From the NCBI GenBank assembly GCA_031380225.1, contig JANNFX010000240.1, forward strand, positions 1 through 5,297: a stretch of 5,297 nt of DNA, written 5' to 3'. A program made the position numbers and the translations under genes. Origin of the DNA: JANNFX01 sp031380225 (lineage in GTDB: Bacteria > Pseudomonadota > Alphaproteobacteria > Rhizobiales > Hyphomicrobiaceae). Within the stretch, counting starts at the first letter, position 1; each line of letters opens with the position of its first letter. Of the stretch, positions 1 to 5,282 are shown in pieces. Below the pieces are notes generated by a model. It did no database searches and was not told the DNA's origin. It saw only the letters and a list, made by a program, of their open reading frames with translations.

Positions 1-1
1 C

Positions 2-283
2 GACACCGAAGCGCAAAAAATCGTCGAGACGGTTGCGGGCACTTTCAAGCAATATCCAGTACGGTTGGCGTGGGCACTGACCATTCATAAGGCACAAGGT
101 CTGACATTGGACCGGGTCTATGTCGATCTTGGCCGTGGGACCTTTGCACACGGCCAAGCCTATGTAGCCCTTTCGCGCTGCCGGACACTTGCCGGGCTGG
201 CATTGGCTAGGCCGCTGGTGCCGCGCGACATCCTCTTCGACCGCTCAGCAATGGGCTACCGCGACGTATTTGAGCGATTGTAA
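2..283 (+). CDS. PIF1/RecD-like ATP-dependent DNA helicase, C-terminal fragment
   Basis: This is the last 93 codons of a superfamily 1B helicase; the gene runs off the left edge, so the ATP-binding Walker A and B motifs are not visible. The visible part contains a near-textbook C-terminal helicase block. TIHKAQGLTLDRVYVDL (fragment residues about 28-44) matches motif V of PIF1/RecD helicases, and AYVALSRCRTLAGL (about 53-66) is motif VI, with the arginine of ALSR as the expected arginine finger that completes the ATP site. Only about 27 residues follow motif VI, so there is no long C-terminal extension here. Members of this family unwind DNA 5' to 3' and act in replication, recombination or G-quadruplex resolution; which role applies cannot be told from the fragment. 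The gene converges with the minus-strand gene ending at 631. The TTG at 65 is an internal leucine codon, since the frame is open to the window edge. Family assignment is secure; PIF1-like versus another SF1B subfamily is less so. Confidence 0.9.
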   Translation, partial: DTEAQKIVETVAGTFKQYPVRLAWALTIHKAQGLTLDRVYVDLGRGTFAHGQAYVALSRCRTLAGLALARPLVPRDILFDRSAMGYRDVFERL

Positions 284-630
284 AAGTTTGAGCAGACACC
301 AATACGGAACCGAATTCAAATAATTACTGATTCCCGGAAGCCGCGCCGCTCACATTGAGTGATGTGTGGGATTGTCGAATGCGCGGCTATCCGGGACCTT
401 TCCCGGTAAGGGTATCGCGAGATTCAAAACAGCGAGTTCACTGGATTGCGGCACCGGGTGAAGATCCCGGATAGCCGCAACTGATGCGATCCTGCTGCCT
501 TCGAGAATTGCGCGGCGCGGCTTCCGGGAACCAAAAAAATAGAAAGTGTTGGACGTTCGCGATTTCGACTGCCAAGTGAGCAGAAACAATAATCCCTTTA
601 AATCGGAGAATGCTTGAGTTAAATTGCTAG
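284..630. other. 347-bp non-coding gap between convergent genes
   Basis: I see no credible gene here on either strand. The gap separates the helicase stop at 283 from the stop of the minus-strand gene at 631. It has AT-rich flanks (about 301-330 and 531-625, including an A7 run at 533-539) around a GC-rich nested inverted repeat described separately. Neither flanking gene has a canonical hairpin plus T-tract terminator immediately after its stop, so the folded element may serve as the barrier between the two converging transcripts. Confidence 0.7.
331..530. repeat. 200-bp nested in-register inverted repeat (possible structured RNA or MITE-like element)
   Basis: The outer arms, 331-349 and 512-530, are perfect 19-bp reverse complements (TTCCCGGAAGCCGCGCCGC and its complement). 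The inner arms, 383-396 and 465-478, are perfect over 14 bp (GCGGCTATCCGGGA). The 33-nt spacers on the two sides are equal in length, and all these pairs share the same register (partner positions sum to 861). Further in, 398-401 pairs with 460-463, and 402-407 (CCCGGT) pairs with 453-458 after a one-base bulge, leaving a 45-nt apical loop. Within the spacers, 366-375 can pair with 486-495 in the same register if four G-U pairs are allowed, which would favour a plus-strand RNA. A local 5-bp hairpin (351-355 with 362-366) is an alternative. I see no target-site duplication at the ends. It could be a small RNA, a bidirectional transcription barrier, or a palindromic intergenic element; the sequence alone does not decide. 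Confidence 0.85.
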
Positions 631-1953
631 TCAGCGCTGCGCTTGGCGTTCCGCGGCCGCTTGATCAAACACAGCTTCGAACTCAACCGCGCCTGGATTG
701 ACGATGTTTTCAACCATTCGCTGATCGAGAGCTTGGATCAGCTGTTCCGAAGTCTTGCCGCGCACGATCGTATTCCGGGCATAAGCTTGACGCTCGAAGA
801 AATTCGCAGTCGGCACTTTGCGGCCGGCGGGGCGCATCATTTCGATGCCGGTCATTGGGCCCGCCAGGTTCATCAATTCGATCTCGGCACCGGCGAGATT
901 GGTCATGCCTTTGCGGTCGGCGGTATCCTTCAATCCTTTGAGTTTTATGACCTGCAGCCAGGGGCCAATATCACCGTCCAAGTTGATGGCGTGGATACCC
1001 ATGCCCTTGCTGGTGCGCGCATAATTGACATGATCGTCCCACTTGTTCGGCACCGTTCGTGCGGCCGCGATCATTTTTTTTAATGCGTCAATTTTTGCCG
1101 TAACGCGTGCGGCGCGCTCGAAGTCAACGCTGGAACTATTAGCGATACGCTGGAGCCGCTCGGTGAAGGCAGCCCCGCTAATCACGACTTCACTGATCGA
1201 ATTGGCGGCCAACAACTGCGCGTAGCCTATGGCCGTAGAAATTGGTTTGCCGGTCTTTTTGATCGGATGGATTCCGGCCACCATTTCGGCGGTACCAAGC
1301 CCGCTGGTTTCCAGCGCATAGATCCGCACGACTTGGTCTTTGGTTAAGCCGAGCGCCAACGCTTCGCGAGCATAACGCAGCTTGAACTCACGCTCTGGAA
1401 TGCGCTCAGGTACGAAATCGAATTGAGTTTTGGCGTTGGTGAGAAAATCCTGAAGGCCGGGTTTCTGTTTCGGCGGCGGACCCTGCTCAGCCTTCTTCAC
1501 CGTAAAAGCTTCCCAACGCTTGGCCAAATCAGGCGTCAACTTTGGGCCAGTATAGTCAGGCGGAAAGGTCTGAACGTAATCATTAAGCGTCAGAGCTATA
1601 TCGGCCGCTTTCTTTTTGCGCCGGGCGGCACGCTTGTCGGTCACCGCTTTCCAGTAGCTGTCGGCGTTTTGGGCGTGCCGTGCTTGGGCTGTGATGTAGG
1701 CCAGAAAGGCTGCACGCTCCGTTTCATCGAGTTGAGCCGAGAATTCCTTGACCGGGGTTTCCGCCATTGCAGTCTGCGATGCCAATGGACCAACCAGGAT
1801 AGCCAACAGGATTGCAAATGGCAGCAATCGCTTGCCCCATACTCCTATGCGCGGTCGCGTCGTTGAAGCTGATCTCGCCGTCAAACCCACTCGGACTGTC
1901 CTTCTTCCGCCCACCACCCTATTTGCCCAGTTTTGAGGTCCAATCGTGGCCAT
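631..1953 (-). CDS. Exported lysozyme/lytic-transglycosylase-like protein, uncharacterised
   Basis: The protein is 440 residues from the ATG at 1953. The N-terminus has basic residues, then a hydrophobic stretch (LLPFAILLAILVGPLA, about 43-58) and a signal-peptidase-like site AMA before E65, so it is probably exported to the periplasm. A Lys/Arg-rich segment (RAARRKKK, about 108-115) and a proline-rich stretch (GPPPKQKPG, about 158-166) follow. The key region is RIYALETSGLGTAEM followed by AIGYAQLLAANS (about 210-252). This resembles the ES-x-G ... G-x-x-Q pattern of the lysozyme-like SLT fold, with E215 the candidate catalytic acid. Beyond that I recognise no domain, and the C-terminal 180 residues are unassigned. 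The likely role is cleavage or binding of peptidoglycan, inferred only from the motif pair. GTG (1956) and TTG (1959) lie just upstream in frame. A GTG at 1890, preceded by AGAAGG at a spacing of 9, would give 419 residues with a more usual signal peptide. The gene is transcribed divergently from the Nudix gene. Confidence 0.85.
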   Translation of the reverse strand: MATIGPQNWANRVVGGRRTVRVGLTARSASTTRPRIGVWGKRLLPFAILLAILVGPLASQTAMAETPVKEFSAQLDETERAAFLAYITAQARHAQNADSYWKAVTDKRAARRKKKAADIALTLNDYVQTFPPDYTGPKLTPDLAKRWEAFTVKKAEQGPPPKQKPGLQDFLTNAKTQFDFVPERIPEREFKLRYAREALALGLTKDQVVRIYALETSGLGTAEMVAGIHPIKKTGKPISTAIGYAQLLAANSISEVVISGAAFTERLQRIANSSSVDFERAARVTAKIDALKKMIAAARTVPNKWDDHVNYARTSKGMGIHAINLDGDIGPWLQVIKLKGLKDTADRKGMTNLAGAEIELMNLAGPMTGIEMMRPAGRKVPTANFFERQAYARNTIVRGKTSEQLIQALDQRMVENIVNPGAVEFEAVFDQAAAERQAQR

Positions 1954-2016
1954 CACCAAAAGTTGCTTAACTCTGCGTAATTATGGCGGGCGCCTGATGA
2001 CATGGTATGATTCGCC
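1954..2016. promoter_or_regulatory. Divergent promoter interval between the lysozyme-like gene and the Nudix operon
   Basis: These 63 bp separate two divergent start codons, so both promoters must lie here or just inside the genes. On + the best -10-like hexamer is TATGAT at 2006-2011, which would put the transcript start at or next to the Nudix ATG at 2017. On - the best is CATAAT, read from 1985 down to 1980. Neither has a convincing -35 hexamer at the right distance. The calls are by eye and weak; only the presence of divergent promoters is well supported, by gene orientation. Confidence 0.4.
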
Positions 2017-2685
2017 ATGATCCATAGCACAGTGCCAGAACGGGGGCCGATAACGGCGGCAAGCTTCGCCCGGCTGGCCCGCCAGCGGCTTTGGGAAGCG
2101 CCACCCTTGGCCGATCCAAAAGCCGGGATTTCGCACCCGTCAGACTTCGATTTGAGCCCCAGCAATTGGGACGATCTGATGCCGGGACTGAAATTCCGGC
2201 CAGCTGCAGTGTTGGTTCCAATCATTGCGCGGCCCGAGCCGACCGTGCTGCTGACACTGCGCACCACGTCAATGCCCAACCATGCCGGCCAGATTTCGTT
2301 TCCAGGCGGGACAACGGATGAGACCGACATCGAGCCCCTTGATACGGCGCTGAGAGAAGCACGCGAAGAAATTGGACTTGAGCCCTTGCAAGTCGAGCCG
2401 CTCGGCTATCTTGATGTCTACAGGTCCGGCACCGGCTTCCTGATTACGCCGGTTGTCGCGCTCGTAGCGCCGGACCCGAGCCTCGTCCTTAACGCCAGCG
2501 AGGTCGAAAGCGTGTTTGAAGTCCCGCTCGGCTTTTTGATGGACCCAAAGAACCACAGCATCGAAGCCCGCCTAGCCGGCGGCCGTGAGCGGTTGTTTTA
2601 TGCAATGCCCCATCATGACCGCTATATTTGGGGCATTACCGCTGGTATACTGCGCAATCTTTACGAGAGGGTCGTTCGGCCATGA
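2017..2685 (+). CDS. Nudix hydrolase, CoA pyrophosphatase (NudL/YeaB-like)
   Basis: This is a 222-residue Nudix enzyme. The catalytic helix carries REAREEIGL (113-121), with E117 and E118 in the metal-binding REXXEE core, after FPGG (95-98). Upstream, LLTLRT (78-83) plus HAGQISFPGG (89-98) closely matches the UPF0035 signature of CoA pyrophosphatases (LLTxRS...G...FPGG), with T83 in place of Ser/Ala and P87 in place of the usual Arg. The distance from FPGG to RE is one residue longer than the textbook Nudix box, as I recall it also is in E. coli NudL. The C-terminal IWGITAGILRNL (204-215) is also typical of this group. Known relatives hydrolyse CoA or acyl-CoA to 3',5'-ADP and phosphopantetheine in the cytoplasm; the exact substrate here is inferred. 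An in-frame TGA at 2008-2010 makes ATG 2017 the furthest upstream start. I see no Shine-Dalgarno sequence. The stop overlaps the next start as ATGA, so the gene leads a translationally coupled operon. Confidence 0.93.
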   Translation: MIHSTVPERGPITAASFARLARQRLWEAPPLADPKAGISHPSDFDLSPSNWDDLMPGLKFRPAAVLVPIIARPEPTVLLTLRTTSMPNHAGQISFPGGTTDETDIEPLDTALREAREEIGLEPLQVEPLGYLDVYRSGTGFLITPVVALVAPDPSLVLNASEVESVFEVPLGFLMDPKNHSIEARLAGGRERLFYAMPHHDRYIWGITAGILRNLYERVVRP

Positions 2686-2984
2686 TTCGTATAGTCCTTG
2701 AAAACCTGCTGCTGTTTCTAACGCCAGCGCTGATCTACTTGGCATTCGTCTACCTGATGCGAGATGCTGAACCTTCGCCAGGCTCAACCGGCGGCGCAGC
2801 CGCTCAAAAATCACCGGCCAGCATTCTGGACGGCGCGCCGTTTGTATGGCTGTTCGTCCTCGGTGCGGCATTGGTTCTGATTGCGATGATCGTATTTGGC
2901 TCGACGTCGGGCGGCAAACCAGGTCAGCACTATTCACCGCCAGTGATGAAAGACGGCAAGATCCAGCCGGGCCACATCGAATGA
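2682..2984 (+). CDS. DUF6111 family small inner-membrane protein
   Basis: This is a 100-residue protein with two predicted membrane helices, about residues 3-25 (IVLENLLLFLTPALIYLAFVY) and 53-73 (PFVWLFVLGAALVLIAMIVFG). Between them is a short Gly/Ala/Ser-rich loop, and after them a polar tail (GQHYSPPVMKDGKIQPGHIE, 81-100) whose motif-like character suggests conservation. I assign it to DUF6111 from its size, helix layout, tail and position between a Nudix hydrolase and a CCA enzyme, as I recall from Rhizobiales; no function is known to me. The chosen start is the ATG that overlaps the Nudix stop (ATGA at 2682-2685), with a purine-rich GAGAGGG at 2665-2671 about 10 bases upstream. The frame is open further left to 2628, but that would overlap conserved Nudix sequence. 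Its own stop overlaps the CCA gene start, again as ATGA. Strict coupling on both sides suggests balanced co-expression rather than a known shared pathway. Confidence 0.85.
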   Translation: MIRIVLENLLLFLTPALIYLAFVYLMRDAEPSPGSTGGAAAQKSPASILDGAPFVWLFVLGAALVLIAMIVFGSTSGGKPGQHYSPPVMKDGKIQPGHIE

Positions 2985-4225
2985 TGCTGCCGTCGCTGAC
3001 GGATGCGCCCTGGCTCAGAAGCAACGAAGCACGAGCAGTGTTTTGCGCGTTGGCGGCTGCGGGACACAATGCGCGCGCGGTTGGTGGTTCCGTCCGCAAT
3101 ACGTTACTCGGACTGCCAGTCAAGGATATCGACATCGCGACGCCGGCGCGGCCCGAGCAGGTCATCAGCGCCGCGCAGTCTGCAGGTCTCAAAACAATTG
3201 CGACCGGCTTGAAGCACGGCACGGTCACAATTATAGCGGGTCACACACCCTTCGAAGTCACCACCTTGCGCCGCGATGTTGAGACAGATGGGCGCCGCGC
3301 GACAGTCGCGTTTACGTCCGATTGGGCCGAGGATGCCCAGCGCCGCGATTTCACAATCAATGCGCTCTATTGCGATGCCGATGGCCGTGTTCACGATCCG
3401 CTCGGTGGCTATCCTGATTTGGCGGCCCGGCGCGTGCGTTTCATCGGCCGCGCAGAGGACCGTATTCGCGAAGACTATCTGCGTATTTTGCGCTTTTTCC
3501 GATTCACATCGGAGTATGCGTCCGGTGCGCCTGATGCCGTTGGGCTCTCTGCGTGCGCCGAACTGAAAGCCGGAATTGGCCAGCTATCGAGTGAACGGCT
3601 TCGCGCCGAGATGCTGCGGATCCTAATAACGCCGCGGGCTGTTGAGTCGGTCGAGTGGATGCAGGCGGCTGGAGTATTACCCGTCGTGCTCGGCCTATAC
3701 GCAAATCCGGAAAATTTCGGAGCGATTGTCAAAGCTGAAGCGGCCGCAGCGGTAGAGCCAGATGCGATTTTGCGGCTCGGCAGCATGACACTGCAAAAGC
3801 CGGGCGACGCGAAAGCGCTGCGCAATAAATTGAGATTGCCGAACGACGAATACGAACGCCTGTCACGCATGGCGATGGCAGATCCAGCCTTTGATCCGCA
3901 GTCACCTGAGCGTGACGCCAAAGCGTTTCTCTATCGCCATGGACCTCAGGCGTTTCGTGATGGCGTGATGCTGTCGTGGGCGCGTGGTGTATCGCGCGCA
4001 ACGACAGAGCGGTGGCAAGATCGTCTCAATCTGGCACAGCGTTGGCAGCCGCCGCAGTTGCCGGTTAACGGCGCCGGCGTCATGGCACTTGGAATTGAAA
4101 GCGGCCCAGCTGTCGGTCGCGTGCTATCAGCCTTTGAAGACTGGTGGATCACTGCTGATTTTTCCGATGACGCTTTCGTCCTCGACGCCAAACTCAGCGA
4201 GCTTGTTAAAGTTACGAAAGCGTAA
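2981..4225 (+). CDS. cca: CCA tRNA nucleotidyltransferase (class II)
   Basis: This is a 414-residue enzyme, normal length for alphaproteobacterial class II CCA enzymes. It adds or repairs the 3'-terminal CCA of tRNAs using CTP and ATP, without a nucleic-acid template, in the cytoplasm. The head domain starts with AVGGSVRNTLLGLPVKDIDIAT (33-54): the GG-x-x-R nucleotide-binding motif and the DxD metal ligands D49 and D51. TTLRRDVETDGRR (94-106) is the flexible-loop region, RRDFTINAL (121-129) is a conserved block, DPLGG lies at 139-143, and EDYLRILRFFRF (164-175) contains the EDxxR motif that selects CTP and ATP. The remainder is the helical neck/body/tail that holds the tRNA elbow. N40 replaces the more common Asp after the GG-x-x-R motif, which I do not consider damaging. 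ATG 2981 overlaps the DUF6111 stop; ATG 2984 directly follows and is an alternative. The frame is open back to 2846, but that part overlaps DUF6111. A poly(A) polymerase (PcnB) role is possible by homology but less likely. Confidence 0.94.
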   Translation: MMLPSLTDAPWLRSNEARAVFCALAAAGHNARAVGGSVRNTLLGLPVKDIDIATPARPEQVISAAQSAGLKTIATGLKHGTVTIIAGHTPFEVTTLRRDVETDGRRATVAFTSDWAEDAQRRDFTINALYCDADGRVHDPLGGYPDLAARRVRFIGRAEDRIREDYLRILRFFRFTSEYASGAPDAVGLSACAELKAGIGQLSSERLRAEMLRILITPRAVESVEWMQAAGVLPVVLGLYANPENFGAIVKAEAAAAVEPDAILRLGSMTLQKPGDAKALRNKLRLPNDEYERLSRMAMADPAFDPQSPERDAKAFLYRHGPQAFRDGVMLSWARGVSRATTERWQDRLNLAQRWQPPQLPVNGAGVMALGIESGPAVGRVLSAFEDWWITADFSDDAFVLDAKLSELVKVTKA

Positions 4226-4268
4226 ACGAAGCCTTCTCTTTGCAATCGCGCCGCGCTAAGCTGCACGC

Positions 4269-4565
4269 ATGACCAGTGTGCAACTCTCGTTTTGCGTGAT
4301 GCCCATGAATGATGACGCCGAAATTTACGCAGCTCTTCGCGACCGATCGCGCCGTGTTGTCATGAGTATGTTCGCAGCCTTTGCAGTGCTGTTCTCAAGC
4401 TTGGCTCTCGTCGCGCATTGGGTGCCTGGGGCTTTTTCAATCGAACCCGAACACCTGCCGCGGATTGCGTCGTCGTTCTTATTTCTTGCCAGCGCCTACA
4501 CGCTGACAATGTTCGTTTGGGACTTGCTATTCCCATTCGACAATGAAACTGAAAACGAAAACTAA
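4269..4565 (+). CDS. Small two-helix membrane protein, unknown family
   Basis: This is a 98-residue hypothetical protein that I do not recognise. Residues 14-29 are charged (DDAEIYAALRDRSRR), then come two hydrophobic helices at about 30-50 (VVMSMFAAFAVLFSSLALVAH) and 67-88 (IASSFLFLASAYTLTMFVWDLL), joined by a short loop with GAFSIEPEHLP, and an acidic/Asn tail DNETENEN. The arginine cluster before helix 1 suggests that the N-terminus is cytoplasmic, and with two helices the acidic tail would be cytoplasmic as well. Starts are ambiguous: ATG 4269 gives 98 residues, while ATG 4305 gives 86 residues beginning MNDDAEIY and drops a stretch that looks less protein-like; none has a clear Shine-Dalgarno sequence. 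It begins 43 bp after the CCA stop on the same strand, so it could be the last gene of that operon. It ends 7 bp before the stop of the converging gene. That it is a real gene is supported by the clean hydrophobic pattern and by the near end-to-end packing. Confidence 0.7.
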   Translation: MTSVQLSFCVMPMNDDAEIYAALRDRSRRVVMSMFAAFAVLFSSLALVAHWVPGAFSIEPEHLPRIASSFLFLASAYTLTMFVWDLLFPFDNETENEN

Positions 4566-4591
4566 GGCGCAACTACTCTTTGAGTTTGCGC
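4551..4591 (-). terminator. Intrinsic terminator of the minus-strand gene, spanning its stop codon
   Basis: The hairpin lies at 4567-4591: GCGCAA (4567-4572) pairs with TTGCGC (4586-4591), and ACTC (4575-4578) pairs with GAGT (4582-4585), with a 2-nt bulge (4573-4574) and a 3-nt loop. Read on the minus strand it is followed by CTTAGTTTTCGTTTTC (4566 down to 4551), a T-rich tract. On the plus strand GGCCGC follows instead, so termination should favour the minus direction. The stop codon of the 4573-5211 gene lies inside the stem, and the T-tract overlaps the 3' end of the 4269-4565 gene. Confidence 0.7.
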
Positions 4592-5211
4592 GGCCGCATG
4601 TGCGCCTTGCAGGCGGTCATTGTCAATTCGGTCATCAATACTTGGCCGTGCAATACCGCAGCCATCGGTAACGTCTTCATAACTTCGACAACCATCAGCT
4701 GCTGCAATTCGAACAGCGACATCCAGGCCTGCATGCCAGCTCCGCTGAAGGAGGCGAAGTATGCTTCAGGCAGCATAACTGAAGCGCTGAACGGCGCCGC
4801 CGGCATCGACGCGGCGATAACTTCATCGCGCATCATTTTGCGGGTTTCAGGTTTATCAGCGGTCGCTGCGACGGCAGCCTGGACCGGGACGGGTGCGACC
4901 GGAGCTGGCTCAACCACAACGGCCTCTGGCGCGTCCACACTAGCAGCCTGAACAGCGACCGCAGCCGGGAATGGGATCACCTGGCCATTGTCGATCGCGG
5001 CCGCGAGCAGTTCGCGGCGCTGCGTCTCTACTTGATGCTTGTCGCGCAGTCGGCGAATCGACGGCGTATCGGTGATGCCAATAGATTTGATTGCAGCCGC
5101 AACAGACCACTCGGGATTTTCGATCATGACTTGCGCCAGGATCTGCAGCATATCGCAGTCTTCATATCCGCGCGATTTTGCCTGGCGCCGTTCTGTCGAT
5201 AATTTGCTCAT
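4573..5211 (-). CDS. Uncharacterised protein: HTH-like N-terminus, Ala/Val/Pro linker, Met-rich hydrophobic C-terminus
   Basis: This is a 212-residue protein that I do not recognise. Residues 1-20 are polar and basic (SKLSTERRQAKSRGY). Residues 21-59 form a helical region, with WSVAAAIKSIGITDTPSIRRLRDKH (35-59) reading like a helix-turn-helix whose second helix is Arg-rich, consistent with DNA binding. Residues 80-118 are a low-complexity Ala/Val/Pro linker. The C-terminal part (about 144-205) is hydrophobic and unusually rich in methionine (nine Met between 147 and 205), with amphipathic segments such as MQAWMSLFELQQLMVVEVMKTL (160-181), and ends in a basic tail RPRKLKE. The C-terminus is not a clean transmembrane helix and is more likely an amphipathic surface for oligomerisation or for binding a lipid or granule. 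A phasin-like role is conceivable but unsupported. The start at 5211 has AGGA at a spacing of 7. It converges on the small membrane-protein gene, with a 7-bp gap. Confidence 0.75.
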   Translation of the reverse strand: MSKLSTERRQAKSRGYEDCDMLQILAQVMIENPEWSVAAAIKSIGITDTPSIRRLRDKHQVETQRRELLAAAIDNGQVIPFPAAVAVQAASVDAPEAVVVEPAPVAPVPVQAAVAATADKPETRKMMRDEVIAASMPAAPFSASVMLPEAYFASFSGAGMQAWMSLFELQQLMVVEVMKTLPMAAVLHGQVLMTELTMTACKAHMRPRKLKE

Positions 5212-5218
5212 TTAAAAA

Positions 5219-5222
5219 TCCT
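5219..5222 (-). promoter_or_regulatory. Ribosome binding site of the HTH/Met-rich protein gene
   Basis: TCCT on the plus strand reads AGGA on the minus strand, 7 bases before the ATG at 5211. It is the clearest Shine-Dalgarno core in the window and supports this start. Confidence 0.6.
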
Positions 5223-5262
5223 GAAATGATTTGGTTAAGCACTGGTAAATGCTGATTTTCCG

Positions 5263-5282
5263 CCTGCGAGCTAGCACGCAGG
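5263..5282. promoter_or_regulatory. 20-bp near-perfect palindrome upstream of the HTH-like gene, possible operator
   Basis: CCTGCGAGCTAGCACGCAGG is a symmetric 6-1-6-1-6 layout: CCTGCG arms pair with CGCAGG around a central GCTAGC, broken only by one A:A mismatch on each side. It lies 52-71 bp upstream of the ATG at 5211 on the minus strand. It is not followed by a T-tract on either strand, so a terminator is unlikely. A dimeric regulator operator is the simplest reading. Autoregulation by the adjacent HTH-like protein is inference. Confidence 0.45.

Noticed and set aside
164..213. Possible frameshift or truncation of the helicase C-terminus
   Set aside because: Motifs V and VI are intact and in frame, and the tail after motif VI is a plausible natural end, so there is no sign of decay.
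331..530. Simple intrinsic terminator for one of the converging genes
   Set aside because: The stem is far too long and no T-tract follows it on the plus strand. On the minus strand the T7 run precedes the stem rather than following it. A non-canonical barrier role remains open.
350..589. Minus-strand open frame of 79 codons in the 284-630 gap
   Set aside because: It is built largely from the inverted-repeat arms, has no ribosome binding site, and its composition is unlike the neighbouring genes.
643..1083. Plus-strand open frame of 146 codons opposite the lysozyme-like gene
   Set aside because: It lies wholly antisense to a gene with a signal peptide and recognisable motifs; its translation has no domain-like pattern and arises from GC-rich codon bias on the other strand.
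1423..1866. Plus-strand open frame of 147 codons
   Set aside because: It is also antisense to the 631-1953 gene, including its signal peptide; the translation is low in recognisable features and has no ribosome binding site.
2572..3228. Minus-strand open frame of 218 codons across the Nudix, DUF6111 and cca junctions
   Set aside because: It opposes three well-supported coding regions with conserved motifs; the translation is Arg/Ser/Ala-rich shadow sequence.
653..5004. Five NotI octamers (GCGGCCGC at 653, 1061, 3740, 4590, 4997)
   Set aside because: More than expected for random DNA, but all lie in coding sequence rich in Ala, Gly and Arg codons of a GC-rich genome; spacing is irregular and no shared context suggests a functional signal.
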